From: Candidatus Kapaibacterium sp.
Lineage (GTDB): Bacteria > Bacteroidota > Ignavibacteria > Kapaibacteriales > UBA2268
DNA length: 64,000 nucleotides
Assembly (NCBI GenBank): GCA_028376765.1
Contig: JAONBD010000005.1
Location: 1 to 64,000, forward strand
Reading direction: 5' to 3'
The notes under the pieces: generated by a model
The model's input: the letters and a program-made list of their open reading frames with translations, nothing else
What the model was told of the DNA's origin: nothing
The model's database searches: none
In this document: piece by piece, positions 10,262 through 19,099 of the stretch
Layout: the number at the start of each line of letters is the position of its first letter
Position numbering within the stretch: the stretch's first letter is position 1
Made by a program: the position numbers and the translations under genes

Positions 10262-11338
10262 ATGAAAACAATTATCTTTATCATATTAGCTAATGTTTGC
10301 CTATATGGTCAAGATGTTTTCATACCAAACATAACAGTTTTAGAAAATCCTAACCCATGTGGTGGATTTGAAGATAGACGAGTAACTTTAATAGTTGATA
10401 TAGGGAAGGTTCTTCCTTCCCATCAACTTTATGGTTTTGAATTTGGAATTGAATATGATTCCACAAAAATGGTCTTTGACAATTTAATTAATCAAACTAC
10501 TTTTTTAGAATTCTTTGGCGAATCGGTTTCTGTACAAGGATCAAAACATTTTGTGACTGGTGGAGGTGCCCTTTTATCAGGTGGACCAATAAGTGGAGAC
10601 AGGCCATTATTCGCAATTTCTTTTAGATATTTTGAAGATGTTTTTGATACTACATCTATCAAATTAACTTATTTGTATATGTTAGAAGAATTTACTGGAA
10701 CTATAGATTTACTAAATATAGATTATCCAAAAATAGTACCAGAGATAGAAAGTAATACATTGCGAGATATTGACATAACAGTTAAGGACTCAATAGTATT
10801 TGATTCTACTAAACAGGTAGAAGCATCTATTATGTTATCTAGTAACAATCTAAGTAGAGTTAATAATCTTTTAATGAATATTGAAATTGATAATAATTTA
10901 TATTTATTAAAAGATGCTTACTCTGATAATAGTTCTATTTTGTTGGAAAACAATAAAATATTACTTGAAGATGTAGCTGATAACACGGTCGAGATAAAAA
11001 TTGTATTAGAACAATTAACTGATTCTGTAAATTCAAAATTAGAATTTAGTATTGAAGATGTTAATCAAAGTTCTTGTATAAATATCGATACAAAAAGTGA
11101 AACTATGTTAATTGCTTATGAGGAATTAAGTACTTTTATAAGTAATGAAGAACTAGAGATTGAAATAAGTGGCGGTTTAATTAGAAATACTAAGCGATTT
11201 GATTTAAAGATATATGATCAAATTGGCAGAGTAATATATAGCGGCAACGATAATTTAATTGCTATAAATAATAACATTGTATTTCTAGAAATAGATTTAC
11301 ACGATAAAAAGATAATAAAATCATTAATTAATTTTTAA
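10262..11338 (+). CDS. Secreted cohesin-like protein with a degenerate T9SS tail
   Basis: A signal peptide (MKTIIFIILANVCLYGQ) is followed by a beta-rich region: VTLIVDIGKV...LYGFEFGIEYDSTKMVF, then FAISFRYFED. This matches the shape of cohesin domains, where an extracellular beta-sandwich opens with a structured 'internal state' strand pair. The C-terminus (FDLKIYDQIGRVIYSG...FLEIDLHDKKIIKSL) resembles a short or degenerate type A sorting domain. It starts one base after the stop of the dockerin-like cargo gene, so the two are very probably co-translated. A cohesin-dockerin interaction between them is an attractive inference but is not shown. A simple structural surface protein is the alternative. 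Confidence 0.6.
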   Translation: MKTIIFIILANVCLYGQDVFIPNITVLENPNPCGGFEDRRVTLIVDIGKVLPSHQLYGFEFGIEYDSTKMVFDNLINQTTFLEFFGESVSVQGSKHFVTGGGALLSGGPISGDRPLFAISFRYFEDVFDTTSIKLTYLYMLEEFTGTIDLLNIDYPKIVPEIESNTLRDIDITVKDSIVFDSTKQVEASIMLSSNNLSRVNNLLMNIEIDNNLYLLKDAYSDNSSILLENNKILLEDVADNTVEIKIVLEQLTDSVNSKLEFSIEDVNQSSCINIDTKSETMLIAYEELSTFISNEELEIEISGGLIRNTKRFDLKIYDQIGRVIYSGNDNLIAINNNIVFLEIDLHDKKIIKSLINF

Positions 11339-11358
11339 ATAAATAACGAGGTGTCCTA

Positions 11359-14300
11359 ATGCAAGGAATTACTACAAAAACATTAAACATGAGCAAGGTT
11401 GCAATATTTGCAGCTCTTATGTTTGCTTTTTTTGGAACACCAACTAATACTAACGCTCAACCTTATTTGTACCCATCAGGTGTAAATAATATTCCTAAAA
11501 TACCAGTTCTATCTTTAACTGGAGACATGAGCGATTATGTAGAAGAATGGTATCCAGATGCAGAGATTTTAGTTCCACCAAATACTAATGGAAAGAAGAT
11601 TATCTACGTTCCAGTATTTATCCAAAATGAGTGGGAACAAAAAAACACATTTGTTAATCCTGACATCGATGAATTTGATGCGGATCCAATAACAAATTTT
11701 GAGTTTTCTTTATTGTATCATACAGGTGCTCTTAAACCAATCGGTTTAACTACTGATCATCCTGAATTGTTTACAATTACTGAAAAGCCAATGACTGATG
11801 AGCTTTGTGATGCTAAAGATTGGCATTTAAGCTATTCGATGGAAGAAACAGATGAATACAAATCATTAGTTCAGACTCCATCACAAATTGATGAAAGATA
11901 TGGTAAGAGATTAAGAATATCTGGTGTATCACCTAATAAACCATTACCAGTTCACAGTGATTTTAGAATTTTATTATATGTAATGTTCGAAATGGTCCCT
12001 AATTACAAAGCAGGTTTTGAGCCAGGTGCACAAGAGTCAGCTTTAATTATACATAATGACGAAATTAGATATAACGATTTTGATGTTACTGATGAATCTC
12101 CATTTTTAGAATATTCTGATTATTTAACAAGCATTGGTAGTGACATAAATAATTTTTACGTAACAGCTAATTGGCCAAAAGTAAAAAATACATTTGATAA
12201 TACAGATCCTAACCAACCACAACCATTTACTCCTGGTATTGGTGGAATTGAAAACTGGTCATTAAATAATTCTTCAGGGTTTCCTGATCCAATTATGCCA
12301 GGTATGATTTATGTAAAAATAATGCCATTACTTGTACCTCAATTTAGATTTTCTGTTGAAGGAAGACCTGTACCGCAAGTACTACCAACTGGTCAAATGC
12401 AATTATTTGGTGAGTCTCTAGTATATGAATATACTTTAGTAGATCCAATTACTGATATTGCTTGTACTACTAACCCTAGTAATGAGTTGCCAACTAGAGA
12501 AATTATTCTTGAAAATACAGTTTCTGGAACAAGAATTGAAAACGTTGTTATCGAAACTTCGGCTGAATGGTTAGAAGTAGAAACAAACAGACAAAAAGGA
12601 TTAGACTTTGTTCCTGATAGAACAAGATTTGATGTAATCGATTATGTTGATAACGGTACATTAAGTGATCAAGCAGTTACTGTTTTAAAAGAAAGCCCTA
12701 AAGGCGATGGTGGCAAGATTATATTAGATGTAACTTGTGACCCTAGTAAATTACCTACAGATCCAGAATTTGAAGGTGTTTACGAAGCTTATATCACTGT
12801 TAAATCAGATAACGCACTTAATAATCCTTGTAGATTAAAAGTTACATTCATTTACTATAGAGCTCCTCAAGAAGGTCAAGGCGTTGCTGGAACTGATTGT
12901 GGTGTTAATTTAGTTGTAGAAAATTCAAACAGTCCAGTAGAATCTGCAAGTTTAGTATTTGGTACGGCTGATAGAGCAACTGATGGCATTGATCCATTAT
13001 TTGGTGAGGAAGCTTACGGAACTGGTATTACTGGTTTTGGAGCAAGATTTTATTTGAAAGATAGATTCGATCAAGATATTATTACTCCTAATCCTGCTCC
13101 TAATGGTCTTTCAGACTTAGCTCCTAACGATGAAAACAGAGCTTATGATTCAAGAGATATTAGAAGTATTGATGCAAATACAGAATCAATTATATATCAC
13201 GTTAAATTTAATGAGAATGGTGATAATAACTATCCAATTACTGTTTCTTGGAACATAAAAGACTTTATCGATGGTGCTCAATATTTCATTAGAGATGTTA
13301 TCAATGGAACTAGTGAATCTAGATTATTCCCATCTGTTAATATGAGAACAGCAAATGATCCTATTAATGATAATTCTAATGACATCAGAACATTTACTAT
13401 TACAGATCAAAGAGTAAACGAATTTGTTATAGAATATACATTAAGTGATGTAGTAGATTATGTTGATGCTAATGGTGATCCTATTATTAAAGAAGGTTGG
13501 AATTTCCTTTCACTTCCTGTTAAGCCAGTTAATACTGCTTGGAATAATATCTATCCAAATGCTATTAACGAACCTATTTATTTCGTACCTAACACTTACT
13601 TATCTGAAGAAGATTTAAGAGTAGGTAGAGGTTACTTTATCAAGTATTCAAACCAAGTTGATACTAGATTTGCTGGATCTTCAATCTCTGAAATTTCGAG
13701 AGATTTACAAGATTCAACTAGAGTGTATCCTGGTGAAAATGGTAATGGTGGATGGAATACAATTGGTGCTTTATCAGTTCCAGCTTGTATCGAAGGAATT
13801 AGCTTTGATGCATTTGGTACAGAAGAACCTGATCCAGATTATACAAGAAAGTTTGGTGTTTGGAGATATAACACCAGAGCTGGTTATGAAGAAGTATCGG
13901 AATTGTTACCTGGTTTAGGTTACTTTATCAAGGTAAATGAAAACGGATATTACAAATTAGAGACTTCAAACTGTAAATCAACTCCTGCAGAAGTTGCAGC
14001 TAGAGATAATATTTATTCAAATTCTGAACTAATTAGAGTGAATGACGCTTCTGATAATTCTGGTAAAGTTTATATTTCTAGAGATGGTAATGTTAATGCA
14101 AAATCTTTTGAAATGCCTCCTAAGCCTCCAGTTCAAGTATTCGATGCAAGATTTAATACTAATACTAAATTAGTTAATACTGATGAAAGTATATTGAATC
14201 TGCAAGGTGTTACTTACCCAGTATCATTAGAAATTAATTACGCAGCTGCTAATTATGAATTTACTGATGCATTAACTGGAAGAGTATTAGGTACAATCAA

Positions 14301-14655
14301 GAAAGGTGAAAACAAGACAATTGAAATTGAGCAAACTGCTACAAATTCAATTAAAATCAACTATGATATTCCTGAATTTACTGGTCATGTTAATGTATAT
14401 CCTAACCCAGTAGACGATTTTATGGCAGTTGACTATAAAACAAATAACGAAGGTAATGTTAATATTTCATTATACAGCATGGTAGGATTAAAAGTCGCTG
14501 ACTTATTTAATGGTTACCAAAGTGCAGGCACTCATAACTTGTCTGTTGATGGTGGAGTATTTAACTTGAATCAATTAGCTGAAGGTAGATATATCTTGAA
14601 AATCACTACAGTCGATGGTGATATTACAGCTATGGTAAATGTTTTAAGAAAGTAA
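11359..14655 (+). CDS. T9SS type A cargo protein, 1098 residues
   Basis: The signal peptide spans roughly residues 1-35 (SKVAIFAALMFAFFG...NTNAQ) after an AGGTG ribosome site. The N-terminal region (NFEFSLLYHTGALKPIGL) again looks cohesin-like. A module around residues 515-690 (FGTADRATDGIDPLFGEE...GFGARF...YPITVSWN) and another around 885-1010 (EMPPKPPVQVFDARF...YPVSLEI) match the module in the giant protein. Between them lies a GWNFLSLPV domain of the kind often seen in T9SS substrates (~residues 713-870). The C-terminal ~80 residues (VYPNPVDDF...LNQLAEGRYILKI) are a clear type A sorting domain. Function is unknown; it is presumably surface-attached or released. A strong terminator follows. 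Confidence 0.8.
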   Translation: MQGITTKTLNMSKVAIFAALMFAFFGTPTNTNAQPYLYPSGVNNIPKIPVLSLTGDMSDYVEEWYPDAEILVPPNTNGKKIIYVPVFIQNEWEQKNTFVNPDIDEFDADPITNFEFSLLYHTGALKPIGLTTDHPELFTITEKPMTDELCDAKDWHLSYSMEETDEYKSLVQTPSQIDERYGKRLRISGVSPNKPLPVHSDFRILLYVMFEMVPNYKAGFEPGAQESALIIHNDEIRYNDFDVTDESPFLEYSDYLTSIGSDINNFYVTANWPKVKNTFDNTDPNQPQPFTPGIGGIENWSLNNSSGFPDPIMPGMIYVKIMPLLVPQFRFSVEGRPVPQVLPTGQMQLFGESLVYEYTLVDPITDIACTTNPSNELPTREIILENTVSGTRIENVVIETSAEWLEVETNRQKGLDFVPDRTRFDVIDYVDNGTLSDQAVTVLKESPKGDGGKIILDVTCDPSKLPTDPEFEGVYEAYITVKSDNALNNPCRLKVTFIYYRAPQEGQGVAGTDCGVNLVVENSNSPVESASLVFGTADRATDGIDPLFGEEAYGTGITGFGARFYLKDRFDQDIITPNPAPNGLSDLAPNDENRAYDSRDIRSIDANTESIIYHVKFNENGDNNYPITVSWNIKDFIDGAQYFIRDVINGTSESRLFPSVNMRTANDPINDNSNDIRTFTITDQRVNEFVIEYTLSDVVDYVDANGDPIIKEGWNFLSLPVKPVNTAWNNIYPNAINEPIYFVPNTYLSEEDLRVGRGYFIKYSNQVDTRFAGSSISEISRDLQDSTRVYPGENGNGGWNTIGALSVPACIEGISFDAFGTEEPDPDYTRKFGVWRYNTRAGYEEVSELLPGLGYFIKVNENGYYKLETSNCKSTPAEVAARDNIYSNSELIRVNDASDNSGKVYISRDGNVNAKSFEMPPKPPVQVFDARFNTNTKLVNTDESILNLQGVTYPVSLEINYAAANYEFTDALTGRVLGTIKKGENKTIEIEQTATNSIKINYDIPEFTGHVNVYPNPVDDFMAVDYKTNNEGNVNISLYSMVGLKVADLFNGYQSAGTHNLSVDGGVFNLNQLAEGRYILKITTVDGDITAMVNVLRK

Positions 14656-14680
14656 TTTAAATTACTTGAATCTTTTCATA

Positions 14681-14720
14681 ATGGACAGGCCAAAAAAATT
14701 GGTCTGTCCATTTATTATTT
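14681..14720 (+). terminator. Rho-independent terminator after the 1098-residue cargo gene
   Basis: An 11-bp stem (ATGGACAGGCC / GGTCTGTCCAT, with one G-T pair) and an AAAAAAATT loop are followed by TTATTATTT. This separates the large cargo genes from the following small one. Confidence 0.8.
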
Positions 14721-14732
14721 AAGGAATAATTT

Positions 14733-15488
14733 ATGAAAGCGATATACATACTATTATTTATATCATCAGTATTGTATTCACAGAAATCAAATACAGTTAG
14801 TATTTGGGGAGAAACAGATACAGGAATTATTTCAACTCCTGTAGTATTAGGATTAAATTCTGAAGCTACAACTGGTCTTGATAAAGGCCTAGAAGTTGAA
14901 ATATTTCCTGCTAAACCTCCAGGAGATTATGGCGTGCTCTGCTGGTTGAATTATTTTGATGAAACACAAAATGCTCAAGTGTGGTCGTATACAGATTTAA
15001 TTCCATACATAGATACAAAATTCTATTATGAACATAAGTTAGATGTAAATCTTGATTATGGAAGACCTTATACACTTAAATGGGATAATATGAAGGATCT
15101 TGCAGATTCTGCTTATTTATCTTTGGGTGGAGATTTTATTAAAATAGATATGTTAGAAAATCAAAGCTATTACTCATCAAATGAAAATGTTAGTACTTGG
15201 AATTTTGTTGTTAAGATTTGGTACAATACTGAACTAATAAATCAAATCAATATCTCAGAGCAAAATGGAAATATATTGTATCCAACACTTGCAAAAGATG
15301 TTATTAATATCAATAATTATAATCAATTTAAAAGGATTGATCTTATATCAATAGATGGAAAAACAGTAATATCTACTAAGCCTATCCAAACAATAAGTAT
15401 CGCTAATCTTAAATCTGGGATATATTTTGTAAATCTCTTTAAAGAAGATGGCAATGTAATTGCAGAACAAATATTAGTAATTAAATAA
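14733..15488 (+). CDS. Small T9SS cargo protein carrying the shared PP-module
   Basis: A signal peptide (MKAIYILLFISSVLYSQ) precedes a compact domain: LGLNSEATTGLDKGLEVEI, then FPAKPPGDYGV and YTLKWDN. The domain lines up with the ATDGID...PPxPP...YPIxxxW module of the two large cargo proteins. The final ~70 residues (LYPTLAKDVININ...LISIDGKTVIST...LKSGIYFVNLF) are a type A T9SS sorting domain. At 251 residues this is the minimal version of the architecture: one module plus one sorting domain. A terminator lies just upstream, so it probably has its own promoter or depends on read-through. Its specific role is unknown. Confidence 0.75.
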   Translation: MKAIYILLFISSVLYSQKSNTVSIWGETDTGIISTPVVLGLNSEATTGLDKGLEVEIFPAKPPGDYGVLCWLNYFDETQNAQVWSYTDLIPYIDTKFYYEHKLDVNLDYGRPYTLKWDNMKDLADSAYLSLGGDFIKIDMLENQSYYSSNENVSTWNFVVKIWYNTELINQINISEQNGNILYPTLAKDVININNYNQFKRIDLISIDGKTVISTKPIQTISIANLKSGIYFVNLFKEDGNVIAEQILVIK

Positions 15489-15513
15489 TTCATTAACTGT
15501 TATTAAAAAGTAA

Positions 15514-16503
15514 GTGGAAAAGAAACACGAAAATAAAAATAGATATAATAAGAAAATTGATAGAACAAGACCGGATCAAGTTCAAATATCTGTAGTGATA
15601 CCACTACTCAATGAAGAAGAATCGTTAAAAGAATTATCAAAAAAATTAGCAATTCATTTAAAAGATAGTGCTGGAGATCAATGGGAAGTTATATTTATTG
15701 ATGATGGTTCTACTGATAATTCGTTCCGAATATTAAAAGAAATCAATAAGACAGATAAAAGATATAGAGCAGTAAGATTTAGACGTAATTATGGCAAAGC
15801 AGCAGCCCTTCAAATTGGATTTAATAAAGCCAGAGGGAATGTAATAATTACAATGGATGCAGATTTACAAGATGATCCAGCTGAAATAAAAAATCTTGTT
15901 GCCAAATTAAAAGATGGTTACGATTTAGTATCAGGTTGGAAGAAAAAACGATATGACCCTATTTCTAAAACTTTTCCTTCCAGAATATTTAATTCAATGG
16001 TTTCTACCGCAACAGGTATTAAATTGCATGACTTTAATTGTGGTTTAAAAGGATATAGAAAAGAAGCAGCTAAGTCATTGAACCTTTACGGGGAAATGCA
16101 CAGGTTTACGCCTGCATTAGCTCACCATGATGGTTTCAAGGTAACTGAAATAGTAGTTCAGCATCATCCGAGAAAATATGGTGCGTCTAAGTTTGGACCT
16201 TACCGCATGGTTAAAGGTTTTTTAGATCTAATAACTGTTACTTTTTTAACTAGATTTATGAAAAAACCAATGCACTTTTTTGGAGCGTTAGGTATTTTAT
16301 TAATTCTTGCTGGAACAGGTTTAGATTTATATTTGAGTATTGAATGGGTACTTGGTAATACATATTTGAACAATCGACCATTATTATTTTTGGGGATTGT
16401 ACTTATCATTGTAGGAGTTCAATCAGTTTCTATGGGACTAATTGGTGAAATGATGGTAAAAAACACAGAAAAGAAAATCTATAGCATAAGAGAGTATTTA
16501 TGA
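15514..16503 (+). CDS. Family 2 glycosyltransferase with two C-terminal membrane helices
   Basis: The start is GTG. The GT-A fold is recognisable from VVIPLLNEEESL, the metal/nucleotide motif DDGSTDNS and MDADLQDDP. Two transmembrane helices follow near residues 245-275 and 285-310. This is the layout of DPM1/GtrB/ArnC-type enzymes, which transfer a sugar from a nucleotide donor to a polyprenyl phosphate at the inner face of the cytoplasmic membrane. The product sugar cannot be read from the sequence. Its stop overlaps the next ATG (ATGA), and the downstream heptose genes suggest a role in surface-glycan assembly. Confidence 0.85.
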   Translation: MEKKHENKNRYNKKIDRTRPDQVQISVVIPLLNEEESLKELSKKLAIHLKDSAGDQWEVIFIDDGSTDNSFRILKEINKTDKRYRAVRFRRNYGKAAALQIGFNKARGNVIITMDADLQDDPAEIKNLVAKLKDGYDLVSGWKKKRYDPISKTFPSRIFNSMVSTATGIKLHDFNCGLKGYRKEAAKSLNLYGEMHRFTPALAHHDGFKVTEIVVQHHPRKYGASKFGPYRMVKGFLDLITVTFLTRFMKKPMHFFGALGILLILAGTGLDLYLSIEWVLGNTYLNNRPLLFLGIVLIIVGVQSVSMGLIGEMMVKNTEKKIYSIREYL

Positions 16504-17225
16504 AAATTATTATAATAATATTTTTAATTAGTTGTATCACAAGCTTTTCTAAGCTAAGACAAAGCTATGAATATAGCAATAGATTTTCTTATGCATTAGG
16601 ACTAAAAACTAATTTAATAGCTGATCGTGGTCATCCAGCTAGAATTCCCTTAAGAGAATCTGGTGGCGGTGGGTTAAGATTAATGCAATCAGGTTTAGAA
16701 GCAAAGTCAACAATATATCTTGATAAAGATAGCAGATATAGAATTCCTATTGTAATTGACTATGTAAGATGGAAATCTACAGAAACAATTACATTTTCTG
16801 ATGTTGCTCTTCAATTTAAAAATCAAGTAAATGTAGTTACTTTTTCTTCTGGTTTCCATTACGCATTTGCTTACTTTTACAACTCTAATGCCTGGATATA
16901 TAGCGGTTTAGAATTTACTGGTAATTATTTTCATAACTCACAATATAGGTATAGAGAAATAGATAATCTTGATAATTCTTCGGTATTTGAAATAAACCGA
17001 GAGCCTAAAAATAATATTTGGAGATTTGGAACAAACCTAAGATTGGGAATGGAAGCTGAACTTGAAAAAAGATTAATGATTAATTTTAGTTTAAATTTAC
17101 ATATTGTAAATTTAATAGGTAGAGATGATAACGTTGGACAATTATTAGTTGTAAGTACTTTAGATAAAAAAGAAGATTTTTTACCTTTGTTCAATATATC
17201 ACTTATGTTGCAATATAGGATTTAA
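16500..17225 (+). CDS. Predicted outer-membrane beta-barrel protein, unknown function
   Basis: The protein has a signal peptide (MKIIIIIFLISCITSFS). The rest is an alternating hydrophobic/polar pattern ending in aromatic strands (FNISLMLQYRI), which suggests a small outer-membrane barrel of about 220 residues. I do not recognise the family. It overlaps the glycosyltransferase stop by four bases and lies seven bases before the heptose kinase gene. It is therefore translated with the glycan genes and may be involved in the same surface structure. Confidence 0.6.
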   Translation: MKIIIIIFLISCITSFSKLRQSYEYSNRFSYALGLKTNLIADRGHPARIPLRESGGGGLRLMQSGLEAKSTIYLDKDSRYRIPIVIDYVRWKSTETITFSDVALQFKNQVNVVTFSSGFHYAFAYFYNSNAWIYSGLEFTGNYFHNSQYRYREIDNLDNSSVFEINREPKNNIWRFGTNLRLGMEAELEKRLMINFSLNLHIVNLIGRDDNVGQLLVVSTLDKKEDFLPLFNISLMLQYRI

Positions 17226-17231
17226 TTTATA

Positions 17232-18260
17232 ATGATTTATAGAGCAAAAGCCCCGTTAAGGTTGGGTCTCGCAGGTGGGGGAACTGATGTAAGTCCATAT
17301 TCTGATGAATTTGGTGGTGCAATATTAAATTCTACAATTAGCTTATATGCATACGCCTCAATAAAAGAAACTAATGATGGTAAAATCAAATTCAGTGCTA
17401 TGGATAGAGGCGAAAGTGCTATTGTCGATTCTAAGAATGAACTTGAAATTAATGGTGAATTAGATTTACTAAAAGGTGTTTATAACAGAATAGTAAAAGA
17501 TTTCACAAAGAAAAAATTATCTTTTGAATTAACTACCTGGGTTGATGCGCCAGCTGGATCTGGTCTTGGAACTTCATCTACATTAACTGTTGCAATCCTT
17601 GGGGCTTTTGTAGAATGGTTGAATTTGCCACTGGGTGAATACGATATTTCACATTTAGCTTATGAAATTGAAAGATTAGATTTGAATATGGCGGGCGGTA
17701 AGCAAGATCAATATGCTGCTACTTTTGGCGGTTTCAATTTTATGGAATTTTATAAAAATGACAAAGTAATTGTAAACCCATTAAGAGTTAAAAAAGAATA
17801 TATAAACGAATTAAATTTTAATTTACTTTTATACTATACAGGTACTAGCAGACTTTCTGGGAAAATAATTGACTCTCAAACTATGAATGTTATTAATAAA
17901 GAAAAGAAATCTCTCGAAGGAATGCATAAGCTAAAAGAACAAGCTATAAAAATGAAGGAATCTGTTCTCCGTGGTGAAATTAATAATGTTGGGGAGATAT
18001 TAGATTTTGGTTGGAAGTATAAAAAACAGCTTGCCAAGGAAATTTCAAACCCTGTAATTGATGATATGTATAATGCAGCTAAAAGCGCAGGAGCTCTAGG
18101 TGGTAAAATATCTGGTGCTGGTGGCGGTGGGTTTATGATGTTCTTCTGCCCTCAGAACACTAGATATAATGTCATAAATGCATTAAAAGAATATGGTGGG
18201 GAATTTCGTAGATATATGTTTACAAAAAATGGAATGAATTCGTGGAGAACCAACACATAG
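17232..18260 (+). CDS. hddA: D-glycero-alpha-D-manno-heptose-7-phosphate kinase (GHMP family)
   Basis: The N-terminus APLRLGLAGGGTDVSPY, the ATP loop PAGSGLGTSST (residues ~107-117) and the C-terminal SGAGGGGFMMFF are hallmark GHMP-kinase motifs in the HddA arrangement. The known reaction phosphorylates C1 of D-glycero-alpha-D-manno-heptose 7-phosphate. The length (342) is normal for HddA. The gene overlaps the downstream nucleotidyltransferase by 19 bases, and that partner matches HddC, which strengthens the assignment over other GHMP kinases. The isomerase (GmhA) and phosphatase (GmhB) of the pathway are not in this window. Confidence 0.85.
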   Translation: MIYRAKAPLRLGLAGGGTDVSPYSDEFGGAILNSTISLYAYASIKETNDGKIKFSAMDRGESAIVDSKNELEINGELDLLKGVYNRIVKDFTKKKLSFELTTWVDAPAGSGLGTSSTLTVAILGAFVEWLNLPLGEYDISHLAYEIERLDLNMAGGKQDQYAATFGGFNFMEFYKNDKVIVNPLRVKKEYINELNFNLLLYYTGTSRLSGKIIDSQTMNVINKEKKSLEGMHKLKEQAIKMKESVLRGEINNVGEILDFGWKYKKQLAKEISNPVIDDMYNAAKSAGALGGKISGAGGGGFMMFFCPQNTRYNVINALKEYGGEFRRYMFTKNGMNSWRTNT

Positions 18261-18970
18261 ACACAGCAATTGTTCTTGCTGGAGGACTAGGCACAAGGTT
18301 AAAATCTGTTGTGAGTGATAAAGCAAAACCAATGGCAGATATAAATGGAAAACCATTTATTAGTTATTTAATTGAATTGCTTAAAGTCAATAGTATTAAA
18401 AAAATCATTTTTTGTGTTGGGTATCTACACGATACCGTCTTGAAGTACTTTAATGAGATTGATATTGAGGGTATTGATATTCTTTTTTCAATTGAAGATG
18501 AACCCTTAGGTACTGGCGGTGCTATTAAACTAGCAATCAATAATTTTAAAATTAAATCGGATGTACTAGTACTAAATGGTGATTCAATATTCCTTTTTAA
18601 TATCAAAGACTTAATTAAAAACCATTTTAATTTGAAATCTAAATTAACTCTATCATTAAAACAAATGCAAAATCCATATAGATATGGTACAATAGAGTTA
18701 AGTAATAAGAATGAAATAATTAAATTCAATGAAAAACAAGACATAAAAAGTGGTTTAATTAACTGTGGTGTCTACTGTTTGAATCCTGTTATATTTGATA
18801 AAGTAAACACAAATATTTTTTCTTTTGAAAAAGATATTATGGAAACTAGAGTAGATAGTGATGAATTTTATGGGATAGAATACAATGGATATTTTATTGA
18901 TATTGGTTTACCCGAGTCGTATCAAGTTGCTCAAGACAAGCTCCAAACAGAGCTATCAAAATATCTATAA
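18242..18970 (+). CDS. hddC: Heptose-1-phosphate guanylyltransferase (NTP transferase)
   Basis: A GTG start with a GGAATG site sits inside the end of hddA. The sugar-nucleotidyltransferase motif AIVLAGGLGTRL is followed by KPMADINGKPFI, the catalytic-site VLNGDSIF, and GYFIDIGLPESY near the end. The family transfers a nucleotide onto sugar 1-phosphates. With HddA beside it, the likely product is GDP-D-glycero-alpha-D-manno-heptose, a precursor for S-layer, capsule or LPS glycans. Specificity for GTP is inferred from context only; other sugar-1-phosphate substrates remain possible. Confidence 0.8.
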   Translation: MENQHIDTAIVLAGGLGTRLKSVVSDKAKPMADINGKPFISYLIELLKVNSIKKIIFCVGYLHDTVLKYFNEIDIEGIDILFSIEDEPLGTGGAIKLAINNFKIKSDVLVLNGDSIFLFNIKDLIKNHFNLKSKLTLSLKQMQNPYRYGTIELSNKNEIIKFNEKQDIKSGLINCGVYCLNPVIFDKVNTNIFSFEKDIMETRVDSDEFYGIEYNGYFIDIGLPESYQVAQDKLQTELSKYL

Positions 18971-19047
18971 TGTCCCATTATATATTACTTGATTATAAAA
19001 TAATACAAGGGCGATAAAGTTTGCAACCTTGAATTAAGAAAATTCCT

Positions 19048-19055
19048 TAACTTTG
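19048..19055 (+). promoter_or_regulatory. Candidate Bacteroidota-type -7 box upstream of rlmD
   Basis: TAACTTTG fits TAnnTTTG exactly and lies 45 bases before the TTG start. The nearest TTTG lies 24 bases upstream, longer than the spacing seen elsewhere in this window, so only the -7 box is claimed. Confidence 0.35.
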
Positions 19056-19099
19056 ATTAATTATAAGTAAATCTTCCATCATATATCCAGTTAAAAATT

